Shown: positions 1 to 5,879 of the stretch, piece by piece | How the letters are laid out: every line of letters starts with the position of its first letter | Numbering within the stretch: the stretch's first letter is position 1 | Assembly (NCBI GenBank): GCA_020629335.1 | Contig: JAHDDN010000349.1 | Coordinates: 1-5,942 of the forward strand | Length of the DNA: 5,942 nt | Direction: 5' to 3' | From: Chitinophagales bacterium | GTDB taxonomy: Bacteria > Bacteroidota > Bacteroidia > Chitinophagales > UBA2359 | Notes under the pieces: model-generated | What the model saw: the letters and a program-made list of their open reading frames with translations, nothing else | What the model was told of the DNA's origin: nothing | Database searches by the model: none | Program-made: the position numbers and the translations under genes

Positions 1-55
1 CGCAAAAATCCTACAACTTAACTGTCAGAAACTTATAAACTGAACCATTAGGGAC

Positions 56-87
56 AAAAAAAATCACCTTCAAAAGGAAGGTGATTT
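56..87 (-). terminator. Rho-independent terminator of the T9SS-cargo gene
   Basis: A perfect 11-bp inverted repeat pairs 61-71 (AAATCACCTTC) with 77-87 around the 5-base loop at 72-76. Read on the minus strand, the stem runs directly into a run of eight T residues (plus-strand A run 56-63, partly inside the stem base). This is the classic stem plus U-tract layout. It lies about 45 bases beyond the stop codon of the minus-strand gene ending at 132, so it most likely ends that transcript. The plus-strand direction has no comparable T-run. Confidence 0.85.
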
Positions 88-131
88 GATATACAAGATT
101 AACACTTAAAGCTTTGAAAAGCTAATAAAAC

Positions 132-749
132 TTATTTTACATTGATTCGTTTTGTGCTCATCTCAATGCCTGAGGTAAAATTCAATAGATAGATACCTGT
201 TGGCAAATGGCTGATATCTAATTGGTGTTTTCTAGTGTCCATTACTTTTTCGCTAGAAACAATTTGGCCAACCATATTAATGATATTGACTTCGTAATCT
301 GCTGATTTTTCTAATTCAATAAAAATGAAATCATTCGCTGGCATAGGATAGACTGCTATATTTTGCAGAACTGGTGTAAGCCATTCGTCTTGTTCCATTA
401 ATGCTTCATCAAATACAACAGCAGATAGTGGAGCAGGAGCTTCTGTTTCTTCTTCTTCCAAATCGATATCATAAGCAAAAAAGCCACCTTCGTGAAAACC
501 TTCTTCTACCATACCTGAGTCATGATCTCTTGTATCTCCAGCATTAGATATTACTCCAATGACGTTTAATACTTCTGGACGTTTAATGGTCGGACCATCC
601 ATACCCATTTGAGCAAATATCTCTTGAGTGAACAGAAGAGAGCAAATAATTCCGAGTGCGAGTGTTACAGTTAAATTTTTCATGGCGTATGATTTCGTGC
701 TTAAAAATTCTACATATTGAACTCGTTTAAAGCTTTTCAGCTTCATCAT
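132..749 (-). CDS. Small secreted protein with C-terminal type IX secretion (T9SS type A) sorting domain
   Basis: The protein has 205 residues from the first ATG. A signal peptide is clear: the Met at residue 23 is followed by KNLTVTLALGIICSLLFTQEIFAQ, with probable cleavage around residues 46-47. The middle (about 48-128) is low in recognisable domains and acidic (DIDLEEEETEAP at 94-105). Residues 129-205 match the Por secretion tail: VYPMPANDFIFIEL, a central NIINMVGQIV strand, HLPTGIYLLNF and a final TKRINVK. By family knowledge this tail directs Sec-exported proteins through the outer-membrane T9SS, after which it is removed and the cargo is surface-attached or released. The usual PNP is PMP here. 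No catalytic domain is visible, so the role of the mature part is unknown. The start is uncertain: the ATG at 683 gives 183 residues and a more ordinary signal peptide, while an in-frame TAA lies just upstream of 749. Neither start has a Shine-Dalgarno sequence. Confidence 0.85.
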   Translation of the reverse strand: MMKLKSFKRVQYVEFLSTKSYAMKNLTVTLALGIICSLLFTQEIFAQMGMDGPTIKRPEVLNVIGVISNAGDTRDHDSGMVEEGFHEGGFFAYDIDLEEEETEAPAPLSAVVFDEALMEQDEWLTPVLQNIAVYPMPANDFIFIELEKSADYEVNIINMVGQIVSSEKVMDTRKHQLDISHLPTGIYLLNFTSGIEMSTKRINVK

Positions 750-1065
750 AAAACTTTAAATGAGTTCATTGACTAATCGTACTTGTTGGTTAGATTAAAC
801 AAAATACTAATAAAAATTGCTTATTTTTTGTTATTTACAATTTCCATACCTCCAAGATAAGGCGAAATAATAGGAAAAAATAAAACAAAAATCGGACAAT
901 ATCAAGGGCTAATTATCTTCTAACGAGCTGCTTAAAAAACAAAAACAACTGATTATCAATTACTTATCTTTTTTTGATTGTTAATTTTTTTAACATTTAT
1001 CGGACATTTATCAGTAAAAATGACAAAAAAATATTTAATTTGTTGAAAAAATAGCTTTACACAGT
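750..1065. other. AT-rich divergent intergenic region
   Basis: These 316 bases separate two divergently transcribed genes and must hold both promoters. I find no exact TAnnTTTG box on either strand. Near matches on the plus strand are TTAATTTG (1035-1042) and TAGCTTTA (1052-1059), neither with a well-placed upstream TTG, so I call no promoter. Two small regulatory-looking patterns are present. One is a 6-bp inverted repeat, TGTTAA at 979-984 with TTAACA at 990-995. The other is a direct repeat of ACATTTATC at 993-1001 and 1004-1012, an 11-bp period or about one helical turn. I see no convincing ORF or RNA gene. Confidence 0.6.
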
Positions 1066-2487
1066 ATGTATAAGAGCAAATTTATCAATATTCTCAAAAC
1101 ATTGAATGCGCGTGAGATACGCTTATTTCAAGAATACCTACGATCTCCTTTTTTCAATAAAAATAGGGATTTGGTGGACTTGTTTACCATTATAGAAAAA
1201 GAGCATCCTGCTTATGAAGGTGATATTATAGAACGAAAACAGCTTTATAAGGCGCATTTTCAAGGTAATTTTAATGAACCCAAATTGCGTTATGCTTTTA
1301 CGGATCTCACTAAATTGCTAGAAGGCTTTTTAATTTACCAACAATTTCAGGCAACTTCTTATACTAAGAATCAATTATTATTGACTGCATTAAAGGAAAG
1401 AGAATTAGAGAAATACTTTGTGAATACTTTTAAACAAGTAGAAAAGGAGCGTAAAAAATCGAAGATACGGGATATTAATTATCTTAATAGTGAGTATGAA
1501 TTGAATCGTATTGCTCTTTTGAATACAACGGCGAGTAAATCTCAGGAGAAAGATACGCCTATGCAAAAGATGCTGACCGCCTTAGATACTTTTTTTATTG
1601 GAGCAAAGTTAAAGTACACTTGCGAAATATATAGTAGTCGATTTGAGCGTAATAGAGAGTTGGACCCTTTATTATTAGAGGAAATATTAGCTCATATAAA
1701 GACCTACCCTTATGAGAATACTCCTACGATACAGATTTACCTGAGTATTTTCAATATGATTACAAATTTAGATGATGAGTCTCATTTTTTAGAATTAACC
1801 GAAAAGTTGGATCATTATGGTCAGTATTTTGGTAAGGGAGAATTGCATGATATGTATGTGTATGCTCGAAATTATTGTGTGATAAAAATTAATGATGGAC
1901 ATGGGGAGTACTTTCGAAAATTATTTGAATTATATCAGGATTTAATAGAGAAGAAACTTGTTTATATTGAAGGTTACTTACCTAGTAGTGATTATCGGAA
2001 TGTTGTTTATGTAGGCTTAGAATTAGGGGAGCATGAGTACGTAAAAAAATTCATCTACGAACAAAAGAAAGAACTTCATCCAAAGAATAGACAAAATATT
2101 TTTGATTATAATTTGGCTTGTTATTATTTCGCTCAAAAGAATTATGACCAAACACTTCAACTATTAAATAATGTAGAAAAAATAGAAGATAGTTTTTACT
2201 ATCTAGATATGCATGTCCTCATATTACGTACCTATTATGAAATGGATGAGATAATACCTTTATCTGCTCATATTGATCGTTTGAAAACTTATTTACAACG
2301 GAATAAAAAGGTATCAGCTTCCTATAAAGCCTCTTATATGAACTTCATTAAAATGGTTAAGAAATTGACTCGTGTCAAATTAAACGGAACAAAGAAGCTC
2401 GATAAACTCAAAGACGAGCTTGAAAACTCTCGAACCATTGCCAGTCGAAATTGGATAAGAAATAAAATAAAGGAATTAGATGATTAA
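1066..2487 (+). CDS. Conserved-looking hypothetical helical (TPR-like) protein, 473 aa
   Basis: I do not recognise a named function. The sequence is rich in Lys, Glu, Leu and Tyr, has no signal peptide or membrane segment, and looks like an all-helical cytoplasmic protein. The N-terminus (about 5-35, ILKTLNAREIRLFQEYLRSP followed by FFNKN) resembles the opening of hypothetical proteins I recall as common in Bacteroidetes. That is memory, not a search. Residues about 343-377 (NIFDYNLACYYFAQKNYDQT onward, then LQLLNNVEKIE) resemble one tetratricopeptide helix pair, and the region before it (about 220-340) may hold degenerate repeats. The C-terminus (430-473) is strongly charged and probably coiled or helical. 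The ATG follows an A/T-rich leader without a Shine-Dalgarno sequence, as is usual in this phylum. The gene stands alone between a divergent and a convergent neighbour, so context gives no hint of its job. A scaffold or protein-interaction role would be a guess. Confidence 0.88.
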   Translation: MYKSKFINILKTLNAREIRLFQEYLRSPFFNKNRDLVDLFTIIEKEHPAYEGDIIERKQLYKAHFQGNFNEPKLRYAFTDLTKLLEGFLIYQQFQATSYTKNQLLLTALKERELEKYFVNTFKQVEKERKKSKIRDINYLNSEYELNRIALLNTTASKSQEKDTPMQKMLTALDTFFIGAKLKYTCEIYSSRFERNRELDPLLLEEILAHIKTYPYENTPTIQIYLSIFNMITNLDDESHFLELTEKLDHYGQYFGKGELHDMYVYARNYCVIKINDGHGEYFRKLFELYQDLIEKKLVYIEGYLPSSDYRNVVYVGLELGEHEYVKKFIYEQKKELHPKNRQNIFDYNLACYYFAQKNYDQTLQLLNNVEKIEDSFYYLDMHVLILRTYYEMDEIIPLSAHIDRLKTYLQRNKKVSASYKASYMNFIKMVKKLTRVKLNGTKKLDKLKDELENSRTIASRNWIRNKIKELDD

Positions 2488-2491
2488 TGGA

Positions 2492-3010
2492 CTATCCTTT
2501 CATTATACCAATGAAAGGCAAATTGCGATAACGCTCATCAAAATCTAAGCCATAGCCTACCACAAATTTATCTTCTATCTCAAAACCTAAATAATCAATT
2601 GGTACCTCCACTTCTTTGCGTGCAGGTTTATGCAATAAGCTACATATTTTCAAACTGGCAGGATTACTCTTCTTTAAAATATTCAATAAGGCTGATAGCG
2701 TATTACCTGTGTCTATAATATCTTCTACTATCAATACATGCTTTCCTTCTAATTCAAAAGGAATATCATCCATAATTTTTACCTTACCTGAAGTTGTACC
2801 ACTTCCATAACTACTAATGCGTAAGAAATCAATTTTAACGGGAAAGTCAAATTCTCGAATGAGATCCGCAGCAAATATGAAGCTGCCTTTTAGTATGCAA
2901 AGAATGTGAAGAGATTCACTTCTATACTCTTGAGATATTTCTTCCCCTAATTCTTTGATTCTTTGTTTAATCTGTTCGTCAGTATACAATATATCTATTA
3001 GACCTATCAC
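2492..3010 (-). CDS. hpt: Hypoxanthine phosphoribosyltransferase (purine salvage)
   Basis: This cytoplasmic enzyme transfers phosphoribose from PRPP to hypoxanthine (and usually guanine), giving IMP or GMP and pyrophosphate. Numbered from the GTG start (172 aa), the family landmarks appear in order: LKGS at 40-43 (PRPP/pyrophosphate loop), SSYGSGTTSG at 66-75 (flexible catalytic loop), VLIVEDIIDTGNT at 92-104 (PRPP-binding motif with the acidic pair and catalytic Asp), HKPARK at 127-132 (purine-contacting Lys), and GYGLDFDERYRNLP at 152-165. The frame extends upstream to a TTG at 3070 (192 aa), but the extra 20 residues are unlike the family. They also overlap a consensus promoter whose start site would fall near 3029. 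The GTG at 3010 leaves a leader of about 20 bases and a normal family length. There is no ATG before residue 79 of this numbering. The gene lies behind mutS2 on the same strand with its own promoter, so it may be both cotranscribed and independently expressed. Confidence 0.93.
   Translation of the reverse strand: MIGLIDILYTDEQIKQRIKELGEEISQEYRSESLHILCILKGSFIFAADLIREFDFPVKIDFLRISSYGSGTTSGKVKIMDDIPFELEGKHVLIVEDIIDTGNTLSALLNILKKSNPASLKICSLLHKPARKEVEVPIDYLGFEIEDKFVVGYGLDFDERYRNLPFIGIMKG
2496..2518. terminator. Inverted repeat at the convergent gene junction, possible bidirectional terminator
   Basis: CCTTTCATT (2496-2504) and AATGAAAGG (2510-2518) form a perfect 9-bp stem around a 5-base loop. 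The repeat starts two bases beyond the hpt stop codon and encodes the last residues of Hpt. It lies 8 bases past the stop of the plus-strand gene ending at 2487. Its position between two convergent genes suggests transcription termination from both sides. There is no T-run on either side, so it is not a standard intrinsic terminator. Confidence 0.4.
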
Positions 3011-3034
3011 TTTGGAGGATTTTGTTTTGAGCGG

Positions 3035-3065
3035 CAAAAGTACGAATATTTCGTTTATCCTACAA
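3035..3065 (-). promoter_or_regulatory. Bacteroidetes-type promoter of hpt
   Basis: Reading the minus strand, TTG (3065-3063) is followed after 20 bases by TACTTTTG (3042-3035). The second is an exact match to the Bacteroidetes -7 consensus TAnnTTTG, and the spacing fits the -33/-7 arrangement described for the phylum. The promoter sits in the gap between the mutS2 stop (3075) and the hpt GTG at 3010, with transcription expected to begin near 3029. The same TACTTTTGC string occurs upstream of mutS2 at 5852-5859, which strengthens both calls. Confidence 0.72.
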
Positions 3066-3074
3066 TTCAATTTA

Positions 3075-5498
3075 CTACTTCAACTCAATAATGCTGATAC
3101 CTGTACCACCATACTCAGGCTCCTCATATCTAATGGATTCAATAAAGTTAGCTCCTTTCAAAATCTGACGAACCGTTTTTTGCAATATTCCATCCCCTAC
3201 CCCATGAATGATTTTAATTCGACTGGCATTGACTATGAGTGCTTTATCAATAAAGCTCTCTACTTCCCTCATGGCCTCCTCTCGCCTCATTCCTCTAATA
3301 TCTAAGCTGCTCTTAAAATCAGAGGCCGAGTGCAAACTATTATAATTGGTACCTGAAGAAACTTTTCTTTTTTTCACTTTTTCAACAACGACCAACTGTT
3401 TTACGGCTACATTGGTTTTAAAATTACCCAACTCTACTATCGCTTTATTTTTTCTCAACTCTACCACCTTACCCACATCATTACTATCCCTTAATTTCAC
3501 ATAAGAGCCTATTTTGAGTTCTCCCTTTGATGGTTGGAAGTACAATACATCTTTATGCTCTTCAATAGATTTAGATAATTTGATTCTATCTTTTTGTATC
3601 TCCTCTTTAATACGCTTGAGCTTTGGCTTATCATTTTTGCTTTCCTTCCACTCCCGCATCATTTGCTCCAACTTCTTATTATACTCTCCTACTAAAGTCA
3701 ATGCCTTTTGTTCCGCTTCTAATAAAAGGGAACGACGCTTTTTATCCAAGGTCTTCTGCTTAGCATTATACTCCCTCAACAAATCATCTAACTGAGATTC
3801 TTTTTTAGAAACAAAAGCTTCCTTCAAACTGACTTCCTGCTTCTCTGATTGCAAAGTGGCTAATAGCTCATCAAACTCCTTATAATTCTTTCCGACTTTC
3901 TCTTTAGCTAAATCAATAATCTTCTCGCTTAATTTACTTTTCTTTGCCAACTCAAAGGCATAAGAACTACCTGGCTTACCTAACTCCAATTTATACTTAG
4001 GAGATAAGTTCTCATGATCAAAAGTCATACAGCCATTAAATATTCCCTTGGTCTTAGTCGCATAAATTTTCAAATTAGAATAGTGGGTTGTTATGACGCC
4101 ATAACAATACTTTTTATTCAAATGCTCTAAAATAGCTTCTGCCATCGCTCCACCAAAAGCAGGATCAGTACCCGAACCAAACTCATCTATCAAAATCAAA
4201 CTCTTACTATCCGCATTCTCGGTAAAGTATTTCATATTCTTTAATCGAGAACTATAGGTACTCAAGTCATTCTCCAAAGATTGTTCATCTCCCATATCCA
4301 CAAAGAACTTCTGAAACAAACCCATTTGCGAATAATCATCTACTGGCACCAACATACCCGCTTGGAGCATCAGTTGTATCAAACCAACCGTTTTCAAAGC
4401 CACCGACTTACCTCCTGCATTCGGCCCACTAATAACTAATATCCGATTAACGATACTAATCTCCGCATTTAAAGGCACCGTTTCTTTCTTCGTTTTCTGA
4501 TTGATGAGCCATAATAAAGGATGGCGAGCGTGGTTCAATATAATCTTACGTTCACTCAAAATCTGCGGCATACTCGCATTCAAATCCACTGCAAAACGAG
4601 CCTTCGCTCTAATAAAATCTAATAAGCCTAAAATACGTTGGTAGGATTGTAATTGTGGTCTATAAGGTCGAATCTGTTTTGTTAACTCTTTTAATATTCG
4701 ATAAATCTCTCGCTTCTCTGCTTGCTTGGCCTCTGTAATATCATTATTAATCAACATGATGTTGTCTGGCTCCAAAAATGTCGTTCTACCCGAACCCGAC
4801 TCATCATGTATAATTCCTCTAATCTTTCTCTTAAACTCTGACTTCACTGCCAATACTCTTCTTCCATTCCGCACACTCTCTGCCTCATCTGCCAGCCAAT
4901 TCCTTTTTCTATACTCCATCAAGGCTGCCTTAAATCGAGTGTCCAAATCACGATAACGCTGATTCATAAAACGACGAATACGCATTAATTCTGGCGAGGC
5001 ACTCGGCTTCATTTTCCCCTCCTCATCCATCACTTCCTTAATCGCTGCCCCCAAATGCTTCTCAAACTGCAAATCCTCTAACAACTCTGCCAATTCAGGG
5101 TACATCTCCATGCGCTCCCCCTCATCCTTCTCAAAATAATACAAGATATCCTGCATCGTTTTCAACACCTTAGCTATCCTGAAAATCTGCTCCTCATTCA
5201 AAGCATAATTCTCAATCTCCAACAACTTCAACTCCTGATGCAAATCCAAATAATTCTCCGATGGGAAATCCTGTATTTCCTCCATCAACATCATCTTAAA
5301 CTCATGCACCTGACGCAGCTTCTTCTTCAACTTATCCACCTCTGCAATGATCTTAATCCGCTTCACATACTCCTTCCCCAATGGACTATAACAATAGCCC
5401 TCTAACAATTCCAGCACCTTATCAAACTCCAGCTTCTCATAAATATCCTCAGGATAAGTACTCGTCTGATACCTATTTTTCTTTTTATACAGCGTCAT
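3075..5498 (-). CDS. mutS2: MutS2 family ATPase with C-terminal Smr endonuclease domain
   Basis: The protein has 807 residues, close to the usual near-800 of MutS2. It lacks the mismatch-recognition N-terminus of MutS1. Order of parts: core/clamp helices about 20-330; MutS-type ABC ATPase about 340-530 with Walker A GPNAGGKS (358-365), signature region DMGDEQSLENDLSTYSSRL (401-419), Walker B LILIDEFGSGTDP (434-446) and H-loop His472 (ITTHYSNL); a charged coiled coil about 540-650; a small KOW/Tudor-like beta segment about 659-705; and an Smr domain about 730-807 with LDIRG (732-736) and HGVGDG (765-770). By family knowledge, MutS2 suppresses recombination by acting on branched DNA in some species, and in Bacillus subtilis it acts on collided ribosomes. 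Which applies here cannot be told. The ATG at 5498 has no Shine-Dalgarno sequence, and the first dozen residues (Lys-rich, before YPEDIYEKLEFDKV) look like an extension on the usual start. Codon use changes along the gene, with G-ending codons near the 5' end and A-ending codons near the 3' end. Confidence 0.97.
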   Translation of the reverse strand: MTLYKKKNRYQTSTYPEDIYEKLEFDKVLELLEGYCYSPLGKEYVKRIKIIAEVDKLKKKLRQVHEFKMMLMEEIQDFPSENYLDLHQELKLLEIENYALNEEQIFRIAKVLKTMQDILYYFEKDEGERMEMYPELAELLEDLQFEKHLGAAIKEVMDEEGKMKPSASPELMRIRRFMNQRYRDLDTRFKAALMEYRKRNWLADEAESVRNGRRVLAVKSEFKRKIRGIIHDESGSGRTTFLEPDNIMLINNDITEAKQAEKREIYRILKELTKQIRPYRPQLQSYQRILGLLDFIRAKARFAVDLNASMPQILSERKIILNHARHPLLWLINQKTKKETVPLNAEISIVNRILVISGPNAGGKSVALKTVGLIQLMLQAGMLVPVDDYSQMGLFQKFFVDMGDEQSLENDLSTYSSRLKNMKYFTENADSKSLILIDEFGSGTDPAFGGAMAEAILEHLNKKYCYGVITTHYSNLKIYATKTKGIFNGCMTFDHENLSPKYKLELGKPGSSYAFELAKKSKLSEKIIDLAKEKVGKNYKEFDELLATLQSEKQEVSLKEAFVSKKESQLDDLLREYNAKQKTLDKKRRSLLLEAEQKALTLVGEYNKKLEQMMREWKESKNDKPKLKRIKEEIQKDRIKLSKSIEEHKDVLYFQPSKGELKIGSYVKLRDSNDVGKVVELRKNKAIVELGNFKTNVAVKQLVVVEKVKKRKVSSGTNYNSLHSASDFKSSLDIRGMRREEAMREVESFIDKALIVNASRIKIIHGVGDGILQKTVRQILKGANFIESIRYEEPEYGGTGISIIELK

Positions 5499-5513
5499 GT
5501 GTGATTTTTTTTA

Positions 5514-5531
5514 GTAATGACAAACAAATAA
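5514..5531 (+). repeat. Left terminal inverted repeat
   Basis: GTAATGACAAACAAATAA is the exact reverse complement of 5817-5834. Pairing stops at the outer edge, since 5513 and 5835 are both A and cannot pair, which sets the boundary of the element. Confidence 0.9.
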
Positions 5532-5532
5532 G

Positions 5533-5698
5533 ATAAGTAGTTGAAGGTAATTATTCGTGCATTCTTGATGAGCTTATTTTTGGCTTAGACAAGGCATTTT
5601 TTGCAAGTAATAGCAGAGCTATTGCTAAGAAAAATAACGCAGTATAAGCCAAAAAGAGGCCATCAGAATTGCCGAAATAATTAACTTTAGCTACTTAT
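5533..5698. repeat. Hairpin arm 1 (166 bases, 3-base loop)
   Basis: The arms meet at the loop AGA (5615-5617). The inner 38-base arms (5577-5614 and 5618-5655) match at 27 positions, including the uninterrupted 11-bp outer block TTTTTGGCTTA / TAAGCCAAAAA and the loop-proximal AATAGC. The stem continues outward: 5561-5570 with 5661-5669 (one bulge), TAATTATT 5548-5555 with 5676-5683, and ATAAGTAG 5533-5540 with 5691-5698. Several non-Watson-Crick positions would be G-U pairs in a plus-strand transcript, but others would be G-U on the minus strand, so the transcribed strand is not settled. Confidence 0.8.
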
Positions 5699-5699
5699 A

Positions 5700-5810
5700 C
5701 ATTTGAAGTTCAAGATTTTGTGCTAAGACAAGGCATTTTTTGCAAGTAATAGCAGCGCTATTGCTAAAAAAAATAAGGCAGTATTAGTGCAAAAGATGAG
5801 CTATCAAATG
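5700..5810. repeat. Hairpin arm 2 (111 bases), diverged copy of the arm 1 core
   Basis: The arms meet at the loop AGC (5754-5756). The inner 79 bases (5716-5794) are a direct-orientation copy of 5577-5655, offset by 139 bp, with exactly the same length and loop size. The stem extends to CATTTGA (5700-5706) paired with TCAAATG (5804-5810). Optional further pairing of 5693-5697 with 5813-5817 would compete with arm 1 and the terminal stem. The outer block TTTTGTGCTAA pairs fully with TTAGTGCAAAA if G-U pairs are allowed on the plus strand. Confidence 0.8.
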
Positions 5811-5816
5811 ATTAAG

Positions 5817-5834
5817 TTATTTGTTTGTCATTAC
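5817..5834 (-). repeat. Right terminal inverted repeat
   Basis: This is the exact reverse complement of 5514-5531. Read on the minus strand it opens with GTAATGAC, so it supplies an ATG (5831-5829) six bases after the purine-rich AGGAG upstream. The reading frame from that ATG closes after four codons. Confidence 0.9.
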
Positions 5835-5847
5835 ATACTCCTTCCTC
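5829..5847 (-). promoter_or_regulatory. Strong Shine-Dalgarno-like site leading into a four-codon ORF
   Basis: On the minus strand GAGGAAGGAG (5847-5838) is followed by six bases and ATG (5831-5829), ideal spacing for translation initiation. The frame reads Met-Thr-Asn-Lys and stops at 5819-5817, inside the terminal repeat. A second ATG at 5836-5834 is followed at once by TAA. A Shine-Dalgarno sequence this strong is unlike the other genes in the window. It may be a leader minicistron, or the displaced start of a gene cut off by the element. Confidence 0.45.
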
Positions 5848-5851
5848 AACG

Positions 5852-5879
5852 CAAAAGTACAACAAAAGTTCCACATCAA
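5852..5879 (-). promoter_or_regulatory. Bacteroidetes-type promoter upstream of mutS2 and the repeat element
   Basis: On the minus strand TACTTTTG (5859-5852) is an exact TAnnTTTG -7 box. A TTG at 5879-5877 lies 17 bases upstream, shorter than the 20 seen at hpt but possible. Transcription would start near 5845 and run toward mutS2, giving a leader of roughly 350 bases that contains the whole inverted-repeat element. No other minus-strand gene starts between this site and mutS2. Confidence 0.6.

Larger units (their letters stand above)
5514..5834. repeat. 321-bp terminal-inverted-repeat element with two internal hairpins
   Basis: The ends are perfect 18-bp inverted repeats (GTAATGACAAACAAATAA at 5514-5531, its complement at 5817-5834). 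Inside are two long hairpins, 5533-5698 and 5700-5810. If the ends pair, only a few bases at the junction (5532, 5699 and 5811-5816) lie outside the three arms, although each arm has internal mismatches. I find no ORF worth calling inside. The outline resembles a MITE-like non-autonomous element or a structured RNA. No clear target-site duplication is visible: the left flank ends TTTA and the right flank starts ATAC. A TA at the second and third base of each terminus would suit a Tc1/IS630-type insertion, but that follows automatically from the inverted repeat. It lies 15 bases upstream of the mutS2 start codon. Confidence 0.8.

Noticed and set aside
110..123. AGCTTT/AAAGCT inverted repeat as a second terminator
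   Set aside because: The loop would be only two bases and no T-run follows; the stronger hairpin at 61-87 explains termination.
1035..1059. Promoter for the 473-aa gene (TTAATTTG or TAGCTTTA)
   Set aside because: Each matches the -7 consensus at 7 of 8 positions but has no TTG at the right distance, and the second would leave almost no leader.
2616..2810. Plus-strand ORF opposite hpt
   Set aside because: It lies wholly antisense to a conserved enzyme gene, has no family resemblance, and mirrors the complement of hpt codons.
2955..3305. Plus-strand ORF across the mutS2-hpt junction
   Set aside because: It overlaps the 3' end of mutS2, the hpt promoter and the hpt 5' end on the opposite strand, with no recognisable domain.
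3514..3795. Plus-strand ORF inside mutS2
   Set aside because: Antisense shadow of the coiled-coil region; its Ser/Leu-rich composition is what the complement of Lys/Glu codons gives.
4726..4956. Plus-strand ORF inside mutS2
   Set aside because: Antisense to the conserved MutS2 core, Ser/Leu-rich, with no independent evidence.
5577..5794. Two similar repeats as a short CRISPR array
   Set aside because: There are only two copies, the unit is 79 bases and self-complementary, the 60-base gap is itself part of the stems, and no cas genes are present.
5817..5831. MTNK four-codon ORF as a gene
   Set aside because: Too short to call as a gene; reported only as part of the Shine-Dalgarno site.
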